Shown here piece by piece: positions 53,722 through 62,265 of a DNA stretch of 64,000 nt. Each line of letters starts with the position of its first letter. Within the stretch, counting starts at the first letter, position 1. Made by a program: the position numbers and the translations under genes. The notes under the pieces are model-generated. The model did not search any database and was not told where the DNA came from. It saw only the letters and a program-made list of their open reading frames with translations. The stretch comes from Ramlibacter algicola (GTDB taxonomy: Bacteria > Pseudomonadota > Gammaproteobacteria > Burkholderiales > Burkholderiaceae_C): the NCBI RefSeq assembly GCF_016641735.1, contig NZ_JAEDAO010000001.1, forward strand, positions 682,001 to 746,000. The letters are read 5' to 3'.

Positions 53722-54879
53722 TCAGCACAGCCCGTCGAACAGCGCGAGGTAGCGGTCGACGCTGTGCTGCACGGTGAAGCGGGCGGCGTGCTGCCGTCCG
53801 GGTGCGGGGTCCGGCGGTTGCTGCAGCACGTCGCGGATGGCAGCGGCCATCGCGTCGGGGTCGCCGATCGGCACCAGGCGTCCGTAGCGGCCGTCCTCCA
53901 GCATCTCGATGGCGCCGGGATTCATCGTCGCCACGACAGGGCAGCCGCACGCCAGCGCCTCGATCACGACCAGCGGGGCGCCTTCGAAGCGCGAGGACGA
54001 CACCAGCACGCGGCTCTTGGCGACGAACGCGGCGGGCTTGGCCTGGAATCCCGCCAGCCACACGTCGTCCGCGATTTCGAGCTCGACGGCCAGGGCCTCC
54101 AGTGCGGCGCGCTCGCGTCCGTCGCCCACCAGGACGAGGCGCGACCCCGTCGCGTTCCGGATGCGCGCGAAGGCCCGCAGCAAGGTCGCGAAATCCTTCA
54201 CCGGCTCCAGGCGTCCCACGCCGATCACCACCGGCCGCGAGCGGTCCTGGAACCATGGGTGCTCCACGGGTTCCGCGGCCATGCCCCAGAACTGTTCGGG
54301 CAGCACCGGGTTGGGCAGGATGTCGATGCGCTCGCCCGGAACGCCCAGCGCGACCAGCGATCGCTTCACGCCTTCGGATACCGCGACGATCGCCGATGCC
54401 CGCGGATAAGCGCGGCCGATCAGGGACTGCAGCACGACGCGTCGCCAGCGGCGGTGGCCGGACAGCGCGCGGTCCAGCGGCGAGTGTTCGCTCACGACCA
54501 CGCGCGTGGAGGCACCGGCGAGCCGGCGCGCCGCCAGTGCGACGAGGTTCGCGTGCGGGAAGGGTGTCATGAGCACGTCGGGATGCTGCTTGCGGAGGAA
54601 CGCGGCGAGCGGGCGGATCGCACCGGTGTTGGCCGACAGCAGCGTGCAGCCTGGGGAGACCTGCAGGTCGACGACTCGCACCTCGCCCGGCGCCTCCTGC
54701 AGCAATGCGCCCGACTTGTCGTGCACCACCAGCCAGGTCTTGATGCCGCGCCGTGCGAACCCCGCCGCCAGCCGCAGCATGACCGTCTCGGCGCCCCCTC
54801 GGTCCAGCGCCGGCACGTACAGGGCCACGGAGCCCCGGTCGGCCAGGTCGTTGGGGGTTCCGCGCAGTTCAACGCTCAT
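53722..54879 (-). CDS. glycosyltransferase family 4
   Basis: A 385-residue GT-B enzyme. N-terminal domain ALYVPALDRGGAETVMLRLAAGF near 20, and C-terminal nucleotide-sugar domain GVGRLEPVKDFATLLRAFA near 215, plus the E-x7-E motif in FEGAPLVVIEALACGCPVVA near 300. It should add a hexose to the EPS repeat unit on the inner face of the membrane. It is the only minus-strand gene within the EPS cluster apart from manC. ATG 54879 was taken; 54924 is possible. Confidence 0.87.
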   Translation of the reverse strand: MSVELRGTPNDLADRGSVALYVPALDRGGAETVMLRLAAGFARRGIKTWLVVHDKSGALLQEAPGEVRVVDLQVSPGCTLLSANTGAIRPLAAFLRKQHPDVLMTPFPHANLVALAARRLAGASTRVVVSEHSPLDRALSGHRRWRRVVLQSLIGRAYPRASAIVAVSEGVKRSLVALGVPGERIDILPNPVLPEQFWGMAAEPVEHPWFQDRSRPVVIGVGRLEPVKDFATLLRAFARIRNATGSRLVLVGDGRERAALEALAVELEIADDVWLAGFQAKPAAFVAKSRVLVSSSRFEGAPLVVIEALACGCPVVATMNPGAIEMLEDGRYGRLVPIGDPDAMAAAIRDVLQQPPDPAPGRQHAARFTVQHSVDRYLALFDGLC

Positions 54880-54960
54880 CCGGCAAGGCGCTCCATTGGG
54901 GGGTGCTGCGTGCCGATCGAGCATACGCGGTAACCGCGGGCCGCAAGGGAGGGTCTGGCC

Positions 54961-56526
54961 ATGAACGCGTCTCCTGACCCGACCCGGATCGGGCTCATCA
55001 TCGACGGCGCCGAGCCGCCCGCCTGGCAGGTGCAGCTGGCCGGCGACCTGGCCCGCTCGGCCGACGTGCGTGTGTATGCCGTGCCTTCCGCGCAGGCGCC
55101 CGAGGACTGGGCGCGGCTCGCGGAGAAGGTGCCCGCCCTGCGGCGCAATGCTTCCGGCCTGGAAGTGCAACGGGTGACCAGCGCGCGAGCCGCGCTCGCC
55201 GCGTGCCGCGCGGATGACGTCGACCTGGTGGTGGACGCCGGCCCGACGCCCGCGTCGGGGCCGCAGCGCTTCCGGCGCGGCATCTGGACGCTGCGGCAAC
55301 GCGACGGCCGCAGCGTCGGCGCGCCTTACGCGTTCCTCGAGGAGATCGCGCGCCGGCAAGCCGACGCCGCCGTCTTCCTCGTGCGCGACGGCAGGACCGC
55401 GTTGCGCGTCGCCCATCCGCAAGTCGCGCGCGGCCGCTACGCCGCGAGCCTGGACCGCCTGCTGCAGGTCGCCGCGTGCCTGCCCGCGGCGGCGCTGCAG
55501 GGCCGCGACGAGGCCGCGCATCCGTGGACACCGGGCGTGCGGCCCGCTGCACTCGCGCCCGGCGTCGCGCTGGCGTACGCGGGCTTGCTGCAGGCCGTCG
55601 ACCAGTGGCGCGCCTGGACGGTCAGCGAATCCTGGATGCTGGGAGTCATCGACAAGCCCATCGAGGAAGTGTGCAGCGCGGACCTGCGCCACGCGGTGCG
55701 CTGGCTCGGGCCGCGCGAGCCCTCTCGCTACTGGGCCGACCCGTTCGGCGTGCCCGGCGACCCCGGCCGCCTGCTGTGCGAGGAAGTGGTGCACGACCAG
55801 CCGACCGGGGTGCTGAAGGAACTGACCCTGGACGAGGGCTGCGGGCAGGTGAAGGCGGAGCGCCAGGTGCCGATGGCCGTGCCGGGCCACCTGTCGTATC
55901 CCTTCCTGTTCGAGCACGACGGCGCCACCTGGTGCATCCCGGAGTCCGGCGCCGCGGGCAAGGTCGTCATCCATCGGCTCGAGCCGGCCACGGGCGCCTG
56001 GCAGCCCGCGTGCACCGCACTCGACGGCGTGCAGGCCGCCGATGCGACGCTCTTCCGGCACGGCGGCCTGCTGTGGATCGCGTATTCCGATGCGCGGTTC
56101 GGCGTGCACGACAGCCTGTGCCTCGCGTGGGCGGAGCACATCACCGGGCCGTGGCGCCGGCATCCGCTGAACCCGGTCAAGATCGACGCGCGCTCGTCGC
56201 GGCCCGCAGGCACCGTGTTCCGGCGCGGCGGCGACCTGATCCGGCCCGGCCAGGATTGCTCGCGAACCTACGGCGGCGCGGTGGCGCTCAACCGCATCGA
56301 GGTCTGCACCCCGACCGAGTACCGGGAGTCGACCGTGGAGTTCATCCGCCCGGGCGCCGGCACCCTCAACCCGCACGGCGTCCACACGCTGTCGGCCTGG
56401 GGCGAGCGCACGCTGGTCGACGCCAAGCGCGAGTGGGTCAACCCCTGGGTGCTGCGCTACAAGGCGCGCAAGCGGCTCGGCCTCGGGCCGCAGCCGGACG
56501 CGCGGATGGCGGTCCGCCATGAGTGA
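54961..56526 (+). CDS. beta-propeller protein, glucosamine inositolphosphorylceramide transferase N-terminal-like
   Basis: A 521-residue protein. The N-terminal ~200 residues resemble a formyltransferase/Rossmann-like domain (RIGLIIDGAEPPAWQVQLAGDL). The C-terminal ~300 residues show a five-bladed propeller pattern as in GH43-like and GINT1-type domains: YWADPFGVPGDPGRLLCEEVVHD near 258, LSYPFLFEHDGATWCIPESGAAG near 313, DATLFRHGGLLWIAYSDARF near 360, and DCSRTYGGAVALNRIE near 437. It may act on a sugar of the EPS. Function is unproven and the family is poorly described in bacteria. Confidence 0.7.
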   Translation: MNASPDPTRIGLIIDGAEPPAWQVQLAGDLARSADVRVYAVPSAQAPEDWARLAEKVPALRRNASGLEVQRVTSARAALAACRADDVDLVVDAGPTPASGPQRFRRGIWTLRQRDGRSVGAPYAFLEEIARRQADAAVFLVRDGRTALRVAHPQVARGRYAASLDRLLQVAACLPAAALQGRDEAAHPWTPGVRPAALAPGVALAYAGLLQAVDQWRAWTVSESWMLGVIDKPIEEVCSADLRHAVRWLGPREPSRYWADPFGVPGDPGRLLCEEVVHDQPTGVLKELTLDEGCGQVKAERQVPMAVPGHLSYPFLFEHDGATWCIPESGAAGKVVIHRLEPATGAWQPACTALDGVQAADATLFRHGGLLWIAYSDARFGVHDSLCLAWAEHITGPWRRHPLNPVKIDARSSRPAGTVFRRGGDLIRPGQDCSRTYGGAVALNRIEVCTPTEYRESTVEFIRPGAGTLNPHGVHTLSAWGERTLVDAKREWVNPWVLRYKARKRLGLGPQPDARMAVRHE

Positions 56527-57382
56527 GAAGCCGATGCGCGGCGCCGCGCCGCTGGTGAGCCTGGTGCTGGGCACGAAGGGGCGCACCGAGGAACTCGGCC
56601 GGTTCCTGCGCTCGCTCGCCTGCCAGACCTGCCGCGATGTGGAACTGGTCATCGTGGACCAGAACGAGGACGATCGCGTCGGGCAGGTGCTGCGCAGCGT
56701 CCCGATGGACATCCCGGTCGTGGTCATCAAGTCGCCGCCGGGGTTGTCGCGCGCGAGGAACCGCGGGCTGCGCCAGGCGCGCGGCAGCATCGTCGGCTTC
56801 CCGGACGACGACTGCTGGTACCCGGCGGACCTGCTGGCCCGCGTGCTCGACGCGTTCGACCACTGCGACGCGGACCTCGTCTGCGGCAGGTCCTGCGACG
56901 GCGACGGCCGGCAGGAAAGGGCGTGGCCGGAGACGCCGCGCAAGGTGGGCTACCTGAACGTGTGGCGCTGCGCGATCTCGTTCACCATCTTCGCGCGCCG
57001 GCGCGTCTTCGATGCGGTGCCCACGTTCGACGAGGAACTCGGCGTCGGCGCCGGCACCATCTACGGCTCGGGCGAGGAAACGGATTTCCTGATCCGCGCG
57101 CTGCGTGCCGGCTTCGCCATCGACTACACGCCCGACGTGGTGGTGTTCCATCCGGTGAAGACGGCCACCTACGACGCCGAGACCGTCAAGCGCACGCGGG
57201 CCTACGCGCCCGGGTTCGGCCGCGTGCTGAAGAAGAACAGCTACCCGGCCTGGTTCCTCTGGTTCGCGCTGGCCAAGTCGCTCGTCAAGGTCCTGCTGGG
57301 CACGGTCCGCCGGGATCCCTGGTACCGCCGCTGCGGAGCCGAACAGGTGCGCGGCTACCTCGCCGGCTGGCGGGCGAAGTGA
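56519..57382 (+). CDS. glycosyltransferase family 2
   Basis: A 287-residue GT-A enzyme. N-terminal VSLVLGTKGRTEELGRFLRSL near 14, the SRARNRGLRQARGSIVGFPDDDCWYP segment near 77 with the metal-binding DDD, and the acceptor region GEETDFLIRALRAGF near 180. No membrane helix beyond a weak C-terminal one (WFLWFALAKSLVKVLLG). It overlaps the propeller gene by 8 nt, so the two are coupled and probably act on the same repeat unit. Confidence 0.88.
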   Translation: MSEKPMRGAAPLVSLVLGTKGRTEELGRFLRSLACQTCRDVELVIVDQNEDDRVGQVLRSVPMDIPVVVIKSPPGLSRARNRGLRQARGSIVGFPDDDCWYPADLLARVLDAFDHCDADLVCGRSCDGDGRQERAWPETPRKVGYLNVWRCAISFTIFARRRVFDAVPTFDEELGVGAGTIYGSGEETDFLIRALRAGFAIDYTPDVVVFHPVKTATYDAETVKRTRAYAPGFGRVLKKNSYPAWFLWFALAKSLVKVLLGTVRRDPWYRRCGAEQVRGYLAGWRAK

Positions 57383-57391
57383 CGGCCACGG

Positions 57392-57451
57392 TTTGTCCTA
57401 TGGCAGGCGGGACAAAGCTCACTTCTGCCCGCGCGGCAAAGCGACTCCAAT
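57392..57451 (+). promoter_or_regulatory. EPS regulatory element, copy 2
   Basis: TTTGTCC (57392-57398), 11 nt, GGACAAA (57410-57416), G, then exactly 29 nt and CCAAT (57447-57451), followed by GCATTCGG. Spacings are identical to the copy at 50960. It lies 64 nt before the TTG start of the next glycosyltransferase and marks a second transcription unit in the EPS locus. Confidence 0.68.
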
Positions 57452-57514
57452 GCATTCGGACGGGTCGGCAGTGGCACTGCCCGCCTGCGTACAGAGCCAT
57501 GAAGGGAGATCGGT

Positions 57515-58618
57515 TTGCCCAAAGGCATCGCCATCAACGGACGGTTCCTGACCCAGCGAACGACCGGGGTGCAGCGCTATGCGCGGGAAATCGTCCGCGC
57601 GCTCGATGCCGAGGGACCCCATGACATCGACGTCGAACTGGTCTGCCCGCCCGGTGCGGAGCGGCTCGAACTGCGCCGCATCCGGCAGACCTTCCGCGGC
57701 ACCGGCGCCGGCCACGCCTGGGAGCAATTGCAGCTGCCCTGGTACGCCGCGGGCCGCCCCTTGCTGTGCCTGTGCAACCTCGCGCCGATCCTCTGCCGGC
57801 AGCGCACGGTCGTCATCCATGACGCCGCCGTGTTCGACTCGCCCGGGGGCTACGGACGGACGTTCGTGGCCTGGTACCGCTTCGTGCACCGGGCCCTGGC
57901 GGCCAGCGGCGCCCATGTCGTCACGGTGTCGGAGTTCTCCCGGGCACGTCTCGCGGCGGCCCTGCACGTCGCGCCGCGCGACATCGAAGTCGTCGGTGGC
58001 GCCGTCGACCACGTCGACCGGATCCAGCCCGACCCGGCCGTCGTCGACACGCTCGGGCTGCGCGGGACGCCGTACGTGCTGGCCATCGGCAGCCTGCACC
58101 CGAACAAGAACATCGCCATGCTGGAGGCCGCGATGGCGGATCCGCGGCTGGCACGCCTGCGGCTCGTCGTCGCCGGGGGCCGCGCGCCGCGCGTGTTCCG
58201 CGACGAAGGCGACAGGCAGCGGGCGGGGAACATCCACTACGCCGGCTACGTGAGCGACGAGCAGCTGCTCGGCCTGCTGCAGCACGCTGCCGTGTTCGTG
58301 TTCCCGTCGCGCTACGAAGGGTTCGGCCTGCCGCCGCTGGAGGCGATGCGCACGGGCTGTCCCGTGCTGGCCTCGCACGCGGCGTCGATCCCGGAGGTGT
58401 GCGGCGCGGCCGCCACCTACTTCGACCCCGACGACACCTCGCAGATGGCGTCCGTGATCGCCGCGGTGGCGACGGACGAGACCGAGCGGGCGCGCCTTGC
58501 CGCCGCCGGGCGGCGCCGGACCGACCCGCTGCGATGGAGCGTGCAGGCGCACGCCCTGCTCGACCACGTCCGCCGCACCGCGTCCCCCGCGACGGCGCAC
58601 CAGCCGCACCCCACCTGA
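57515..58618 (+). CDS. glycosyltransferase family 4 (GT-B)
   Basis: A 367-residue glycosyltransferase. GIAINGRFLTQRTTGVQRYAREI at the N-terminus, the donor-site LAIGSLHPNKNIAMLEAAM near 190, and FVFPSRYEGFGLPPLEAMRTGCPVLAS near 265 with the E-x7-E motif. These are typical of mannosyl- or rhamnosyltransferases. The start is TTG at 57515, with GGGAG upstream; an ATG at 57499 is in another frame. First gene of the second EPS unit, behind the conserved dyad. Confidence 0.88.
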   Translation: MPKGIAINGRFLTQRTTGVQRYAREIVRALDAEGPHDIDVELVCPPGAERLELRRIRQTFRGTGAGHAWEQLQLPWYAAGRPLLCLCNLAPILCRQRTVVIHDAAVFDSPGGYGRTFVAWYRFVHRALAASGAHVVTVSEFSRARLAAALHVAPRDIEVVGGAVDHVDRIQPDPAVVDTLGLRGTPYVLAIGSLHPNKNIAMLEAAMADPRLARLRLVVAGGRAPRVFRDEGDRQRAGNIHYAGYVSDEQLLGLLQHAAVFVFPSRYEGFGLPPLEAMRTGCPVLASHAASIPEVCGAAATYFDPDDTSQMASVIAAVATDETERARLAAAGRRRTDPLRWSVQAHALLDHVRRTASPATAHQPHPT

Positions 58619-58639
58619 GCCCGGCCGCTAGTCCACCGG

Positions 58640-60058
58640 ATGCATGCCATGACGATCCAGCACTTCTTCCTCGCTCTTCGCTACCGTTGGCGCGTGGCGC
58701 TCGCTATCTGGGTCGCCGCCGTGCTGCTCATCGTCGTTGGCGCGTCGCTGCTGATGCCCAACCGCTACCTCGCGTCTTCCGAGATCCTGATCGAGGAGGA
58801 GAACCTCGACCCGATCGCCGGCGTGAGCTTGCCGGGCGCGAATCTTCCCAGCCGCATCACGACCGAAGCCGACGTGATCCGCAGCGCGCGCGTCGTGTCC
58901 GCCGCATTCCAGGCGTTGGGCGAGCCGGTGCAGAAGAAGCTGCGCGAAAGCTGGCAGCGGCAGACCGGCGCGCGAGGCGACTTCGACGCCTGGGCCGTCG
59001 AGGAGCTGCAGCGGGGCACGGACATCCGGCCGACGCGCGAGTCGCGCGTGCTGCACGTGTCGCACACCTCGCCCGACCCGCGCCTGTCCGCGGCGTTCGT
59101 GAACGCGCTGGTCAAGGCCTACATCGACACGTCCAAGGACCTGCGGCTGGAGCCGGCACGCCAGTACAACTCGTTCTTCGACGAGCGCACGCAGCAACTG
59201 CGCAACCGCCTGTACGAGGCGCAGCAGCGCGCCTCGGAGTTCCAGCGTCGCAACGGCATCACCACCATGGACGAGAAGATGGACGTGGAGGATGCCCGCC
59301 TGGCCGACCTCAGCGCGCAGGTCGTGGGCCTGCAGGCGAAGGCGGGCGAAGCCCAGCGCCGCCGCAGCGAGGCGGCGGCCAGCCCGGACCGCATGGAGGA
59401 GGTCCTCAAGGACACCACCGTGGGCGCGCTGGCCGCGGCCCTGTCGGTCCAGGAAGCCAAGCAGAACGAATTGCTGGAGCGCCTGGGCGACCGCCATCCG
59501 ATGGTCATCGAGTCGCGTGCGGTCACCGCCGGCATCACGCAGCGGCTCGAGGCCGCCAAGCGCCGCGCCGCCACGGCCCTGGAGGGCAGCAGCAAGGTGC
59601 TCACCAGCCAGCTGGCGGAGCGGACCAAGGCGCTGGAGGACCAGCGCAAGAGGGTGCTCGAGCGCAAGGCGCTGCGCGACGAGGCCAAGCTGCTGCAGAA
59701 CGAGGTCGACGTGGCCCGCCGCGCGTTCGACGCCGTCGTCGAGCGCCTGAACAAGACCACGCTGGAGAAGAGCGCGCCGCAGGTCACCATCTCCGTCCTG
59801 AAGACCGCCACGGTGCCGCTGCTGGCCAGCTCCGCGTCCCTGGCGGGCAAGGCGTCGGTCGGCGCCGTCGTCGGCCTGCTGCTCGCCCTGCTGGGCATCT
59901 GGATCGCCGAGCGGCGCGACCGGCGCCTGCGCGCCAAGGACGAAGTGCTCGCGATCGGCCAGCCGGTGCTCACCGTCCTGGGCCGCCGCAAGCCCCGCAG
60001 TGCGGCGCCGGGCCGGCTGCTGTTCGTGCGCCCGGGTCCCGCCCTCCTCACCGAGTAA
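58640..60058 (+). CDS. epsF: chain-length determinant protein (EpsF/Wzz type)
   Basis: A 472-residue inner-membrane protein controlling polysaccharide length. Membrane segments at about 17-38 and 405-425 enclose a long periplasmic part with predicted coiled coils (about 185-350: ERTQQLRNRLYEAQQRASEFQ). The Wzz domain begins RYRWRVALAIWVAAVLLIVV. Its text is like EpsF proteins that pair with EpsG tyrosine-kinase-like partners. Two further in-frame ATGs (58643-region overlap, 58649) make the exact start uncertain by 3 residues. It lies 5 nt before epsG. Confidence 0.88.
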   Translation: MHAMTIQHFFLALRYRWRVALAIWVAAVLLIVVGASLLMPNRYLASSEILIEEENLDPIAGVSLPGANLPSRITTEADVIRSARVVSAAFQALGEPVQKKLRESWQRQTGARGDFDAWAVEELQRGTDIRPTRESRVLHVSHTSPDPRLSAAFVNALVKAYIDTSKDLRLEPARQYNSFFDERTQQLRNRLYEAQQRASEFQRRNGITTMDEKMDVEDARLADLSAQVVGLQAKAGEAQRRRSEAAASPDRMEEVLKDTTVGALAAALSVQEAKQNELLERLGDRHPMVIESRAVTAGITQRLEAAKRRAATALEGSSKVLTSQLAERTKALEDQRKRVLERKALRDEAKLLQNEVDVARRAFDAVVERLNKTTLEKSAPQVTISVLKTATVPLLASSASLAGKASVGAVVGLLLALLGIWIAERRDRRLRAKDEVLAIGQPVLTVLGRRKPRSAAPGRLLFVRPGPALLTE

Positions 60059-60063
60059 CCGCC

Positions 60064-60963
60064 ATGCAGACCAGTCCCATGACCCTGAGCGCTGCATTGA
60101 GCAGCAACCACGACGACCAGGTCGTGCAGCTCAAGCGCGACCGGCTGATCGGGCAGATCCTCGCCCAGTCCAAGGGGCTGGAGCCGACCAGCATCGACCG
60201 CGTGCTGCGGCACCAGCGCCAGCGCGGCGGCCGCTTCGGCGAGATCGCCGTGGCGATGGGGCTGGTGTCGGAGGACGACGTTTTCGAAGCGCTCGCGCAG
60301 CAGTTCGGCTACCCGTACCTCCGCGAGGCGCCCGCGCTCGACAGCGAACTCGTCTGCGCCTGCGACCCGCTCGGCGACGACGCCCAGGGCTTCCGCGAAC
60401 TGCGCACGGAACTGCTCACCGGCGTGCTGGATGGCAAGACCCCGCGGGCGCTCGCCGTCGTCAGCCCCGAGCGCGGCGACGGCCGCAGCTACGTGGCGGC
60501 CAACCTGGCCATCGCCTTCGCGCAACTCGGCGGCCGCACCCTGTTGATCGATGCCGACCTGCGCGCGCCGCGCCAGCACGAACTGTTCCGGGTGCACGAC
60601 ATGGTGGGGCTCAGCCACGTGCTCTCCGGCCGGCTCGCGCCCGAGTTCGCGATGCAGCCTTCGCCGGTCCCGGGCCTGGTGCTGCTCGGCGCCGGCGCGA
60701 CGCCGCCGAATCCGGCCGAACTGCTGCACCGCGCCGCGTTCCAGGCCCTGGTCGAAGAGTCGCTGGCCAAGTTCGACCACGTGGTGATCGACACCTCGGC
60801 GTCCTCGCAAGGCAGCGAGCCCCGGATCGCGGCCGCCGGCGCCGGTGCGGCGCTGGTCGTCGCACGGCCCCAGGCCGCGCGCATGGACGCCCTGCAGCAC
60901 CTCGTGGACTCGCTGGGCAAGGGGTCGACGGCAGTGGCGGGCGTCGTCCTCAACGAACACTGA
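60064..60963 (+). CDS. epsG: EpsG-type chain-length/tyrosine-kinase-like ATPase
   Basis: A 299-residue cytoplasmic ATPase of the BY-kinase family. The N-terminal ~90 residues resemble a GspE/MshE N-terminal module (RFGEIAVAMGLVSEDDVFEALAQQFGYPYL). The P-loop reads SPERGDGRSYVAANL near 138, with Arg in place of the usual Lys, and Walker A' is TLLIDADLRAPRQHE. The C-terminus ends VAGVVLNEH without the tyrosine cluster of Wzc. It probably works with EpsF in chain-length control; kinase activity is doubtful. Confidence 0.87.
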   Translation: MQTSPMTLSAALSSNHDDQVVQLKRDRLIGQILAQSKGLEPTSIDRVLRHQRQRGGRFGEIAVAMGLVSEDDVFEALAQQFGYPYLREAPALDSELVCACDPLGDDAQGFRELRTELLTGVLDGKTPRALAVVSPERGDGRSYVAANLAIAFAQLGGRTLLIDADLRAPRQHELFRVHDMVGLSHVLSGRLAPEFAMQPSPVPGLVLLGAGATPPNPAELLHRAAFQALVEESLAKFDHVVIDTSASSQGSEPRIAAAGAGAALVVARPQAARMDALQHLVDSLGKGSTAVAGVVLNEH

Positions 60964-60966
60964 GCG

Positions 60967-62265
60967 ATGGACGCGCGCACGAGCATGGACGGCCCCCCGG
61001 CAGCAGGCACGACCGGTCCGCTGCCGCGTTTCTCGAACACCGCCGCCAAGGTCGTCGCGTTGGGCGCGGCGCAGTGCGCGGTCTATTCGTTCCCGGTCAT
61101 CTTCGCGATCGTCTGTGCGCGCAACCTCGGGCCGTCGCAATACGGGACGGTGGCCTTCTACACGGCCCTGACGGCGTTCCTCTGCATGCTCGTGGAGTTC
61201 GGCTTCGATTCCATCGGCGTGCGCGAGGTGCACTCCGCCCGCTGGCGCGCGCGGCCGATGCAGGTGCTGTGGAACGTGACCTTCGCCAAGCTGCTCATCT
61301 GCCTGCCCACCTGCGCGCTGGTGCTGCCCATCCTGCTGGCAACGCGGAATCCGGCCGAGGGCCCGATGTCGTACGCGATGGTGTTCTACATGCTCGCCTT
61401 CGCGCTCGAGCCCAGCTGGTACCTGCGCTCGCTGGAACTGATGTGGGCGGCGGCCTGCGTCGCCATCGTGTCGCGCATCGCCGGCGTGGTGCTGCTGCTG
61501 CGCACCGTGACGACGCACGACGACCTGACGCTCGCGATGTGGGTCTACGCCTTCGTGGCCTGGTCGGGCGCGGTGGCGGGGTGGCTGGTGATGCGGCACC
61601 TGCGCCTGCTCGGGCGGCCGCGCATCGACATGCAGCAGTTGCGGGCCCTGTTCCGCAGCGGCGGCACGGTCGTGATCGGCAACCTCAGCGTCGCGTCGGT
61701 CGCGAACGGCGGGATCGCGGTCCTGGGTGCGGTAGGCGACCCGGTGGTGACCGGCGCGGCGAACATCGCGCTGCGGGTCCGGGCCGCGGGCCTGGCGATC
61801 CTCACGCCGCTGGGGCAACTCGGCTACGTGCGGCTGAGCGCGCTGATGGCCGAGCCCGGCGCCGCGGTCCGCTTCGGGCGCAGCCTGTTCTACATGCTGA
61901 TGGCCTGCAGCGTGGCGGTCGGCCTGCTGGTCAGCTTCCATGCCGAGGAGATCGCCGGCTTCGCGTACGGCACCGCGCACACGCCGGCGGCGGCCGTCAC
62001 GATGACGGCCCTCGTCGGGCTGGGGCTGCCCGTCTGCATGGCCGGGATGCTGTTCGGCAACCAGTGCCTCGTGCTGTTCCACCGGGAACGCGCGTACGTC
62101 CTCATCGCTCTGCTGTCGGCGGCGCTCTTCTTCGGCCTGCTGCTGTGGTTCGATCCCAGGTCCCCGACCGGTTTCGGGTGGGCCCTGCTCGCCTCGGACG
62201 CGTGGGTGGCGTTCGCGGCCGGCGTCGGCCTGCGGGCGATCGCGAGGCGGCATGCAGGAAGTTGA
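60967..62265 (+). CDS. wzx: polysaccharide flippase (Wzx family)
   Basis: A 432-residue membrane protein with about 12 predicted helices. The first, AAKVVALGAAQCAVYSFPVIFAIVCARNLGPSQYGTVAFYTAL near 27, is the Wzx/RfbX signature. It should flip the lipid-linked repeat unit to the periplasm. It begins 3 nt after epsG and overlaps the polymerase gene by 14 nt, so translation is coupled. Confidence 0.86.
   Translation: MDARTSMDGPPAAGTTGPLPRFSNTAAKVVALGAAQCAVYSFPVIFAIVCARNLGPSQYGTVAFYTALTAFLCMLVEFGFDSIGVREVHSARWRARPMQVLWNVTFAKLLICLPTCALVLPILLATRNPAEGPMSYAMVFYMLAFALEPSWYLRSLELMWAAACVAIVSRIAGVVLLLRTVTTHDDLTLAMWVYAFVAWSGAVAGWLVMRHLRLLGRPRIDMQQLRALFRSGGTVVIGNLSVASVANGGIAVLGAVGDPVVTGAANIALRVRAAGLAILTPLGQLGYVRLSALMAEPGAAVRFGRSLFYMLMACSVAVGLLVSFHAEEIAGFAYGTAHTPAAAVTMTALVGLGLPVCMAGMLFGNQCLVLFHRERAYVLIALLSAALFFGLLLWFDPRSPTGFGWALLASDAWVAFAAGVGLRAIARRHAGS

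Noticed and set aside
57473..57490. TGGCAC followed by TGC as a sigma-54 promoter before the 57515 gene
   Set aside because: The GC of the -12 element is two bases out of place relative to the GG of -24, and no TTGC is present.
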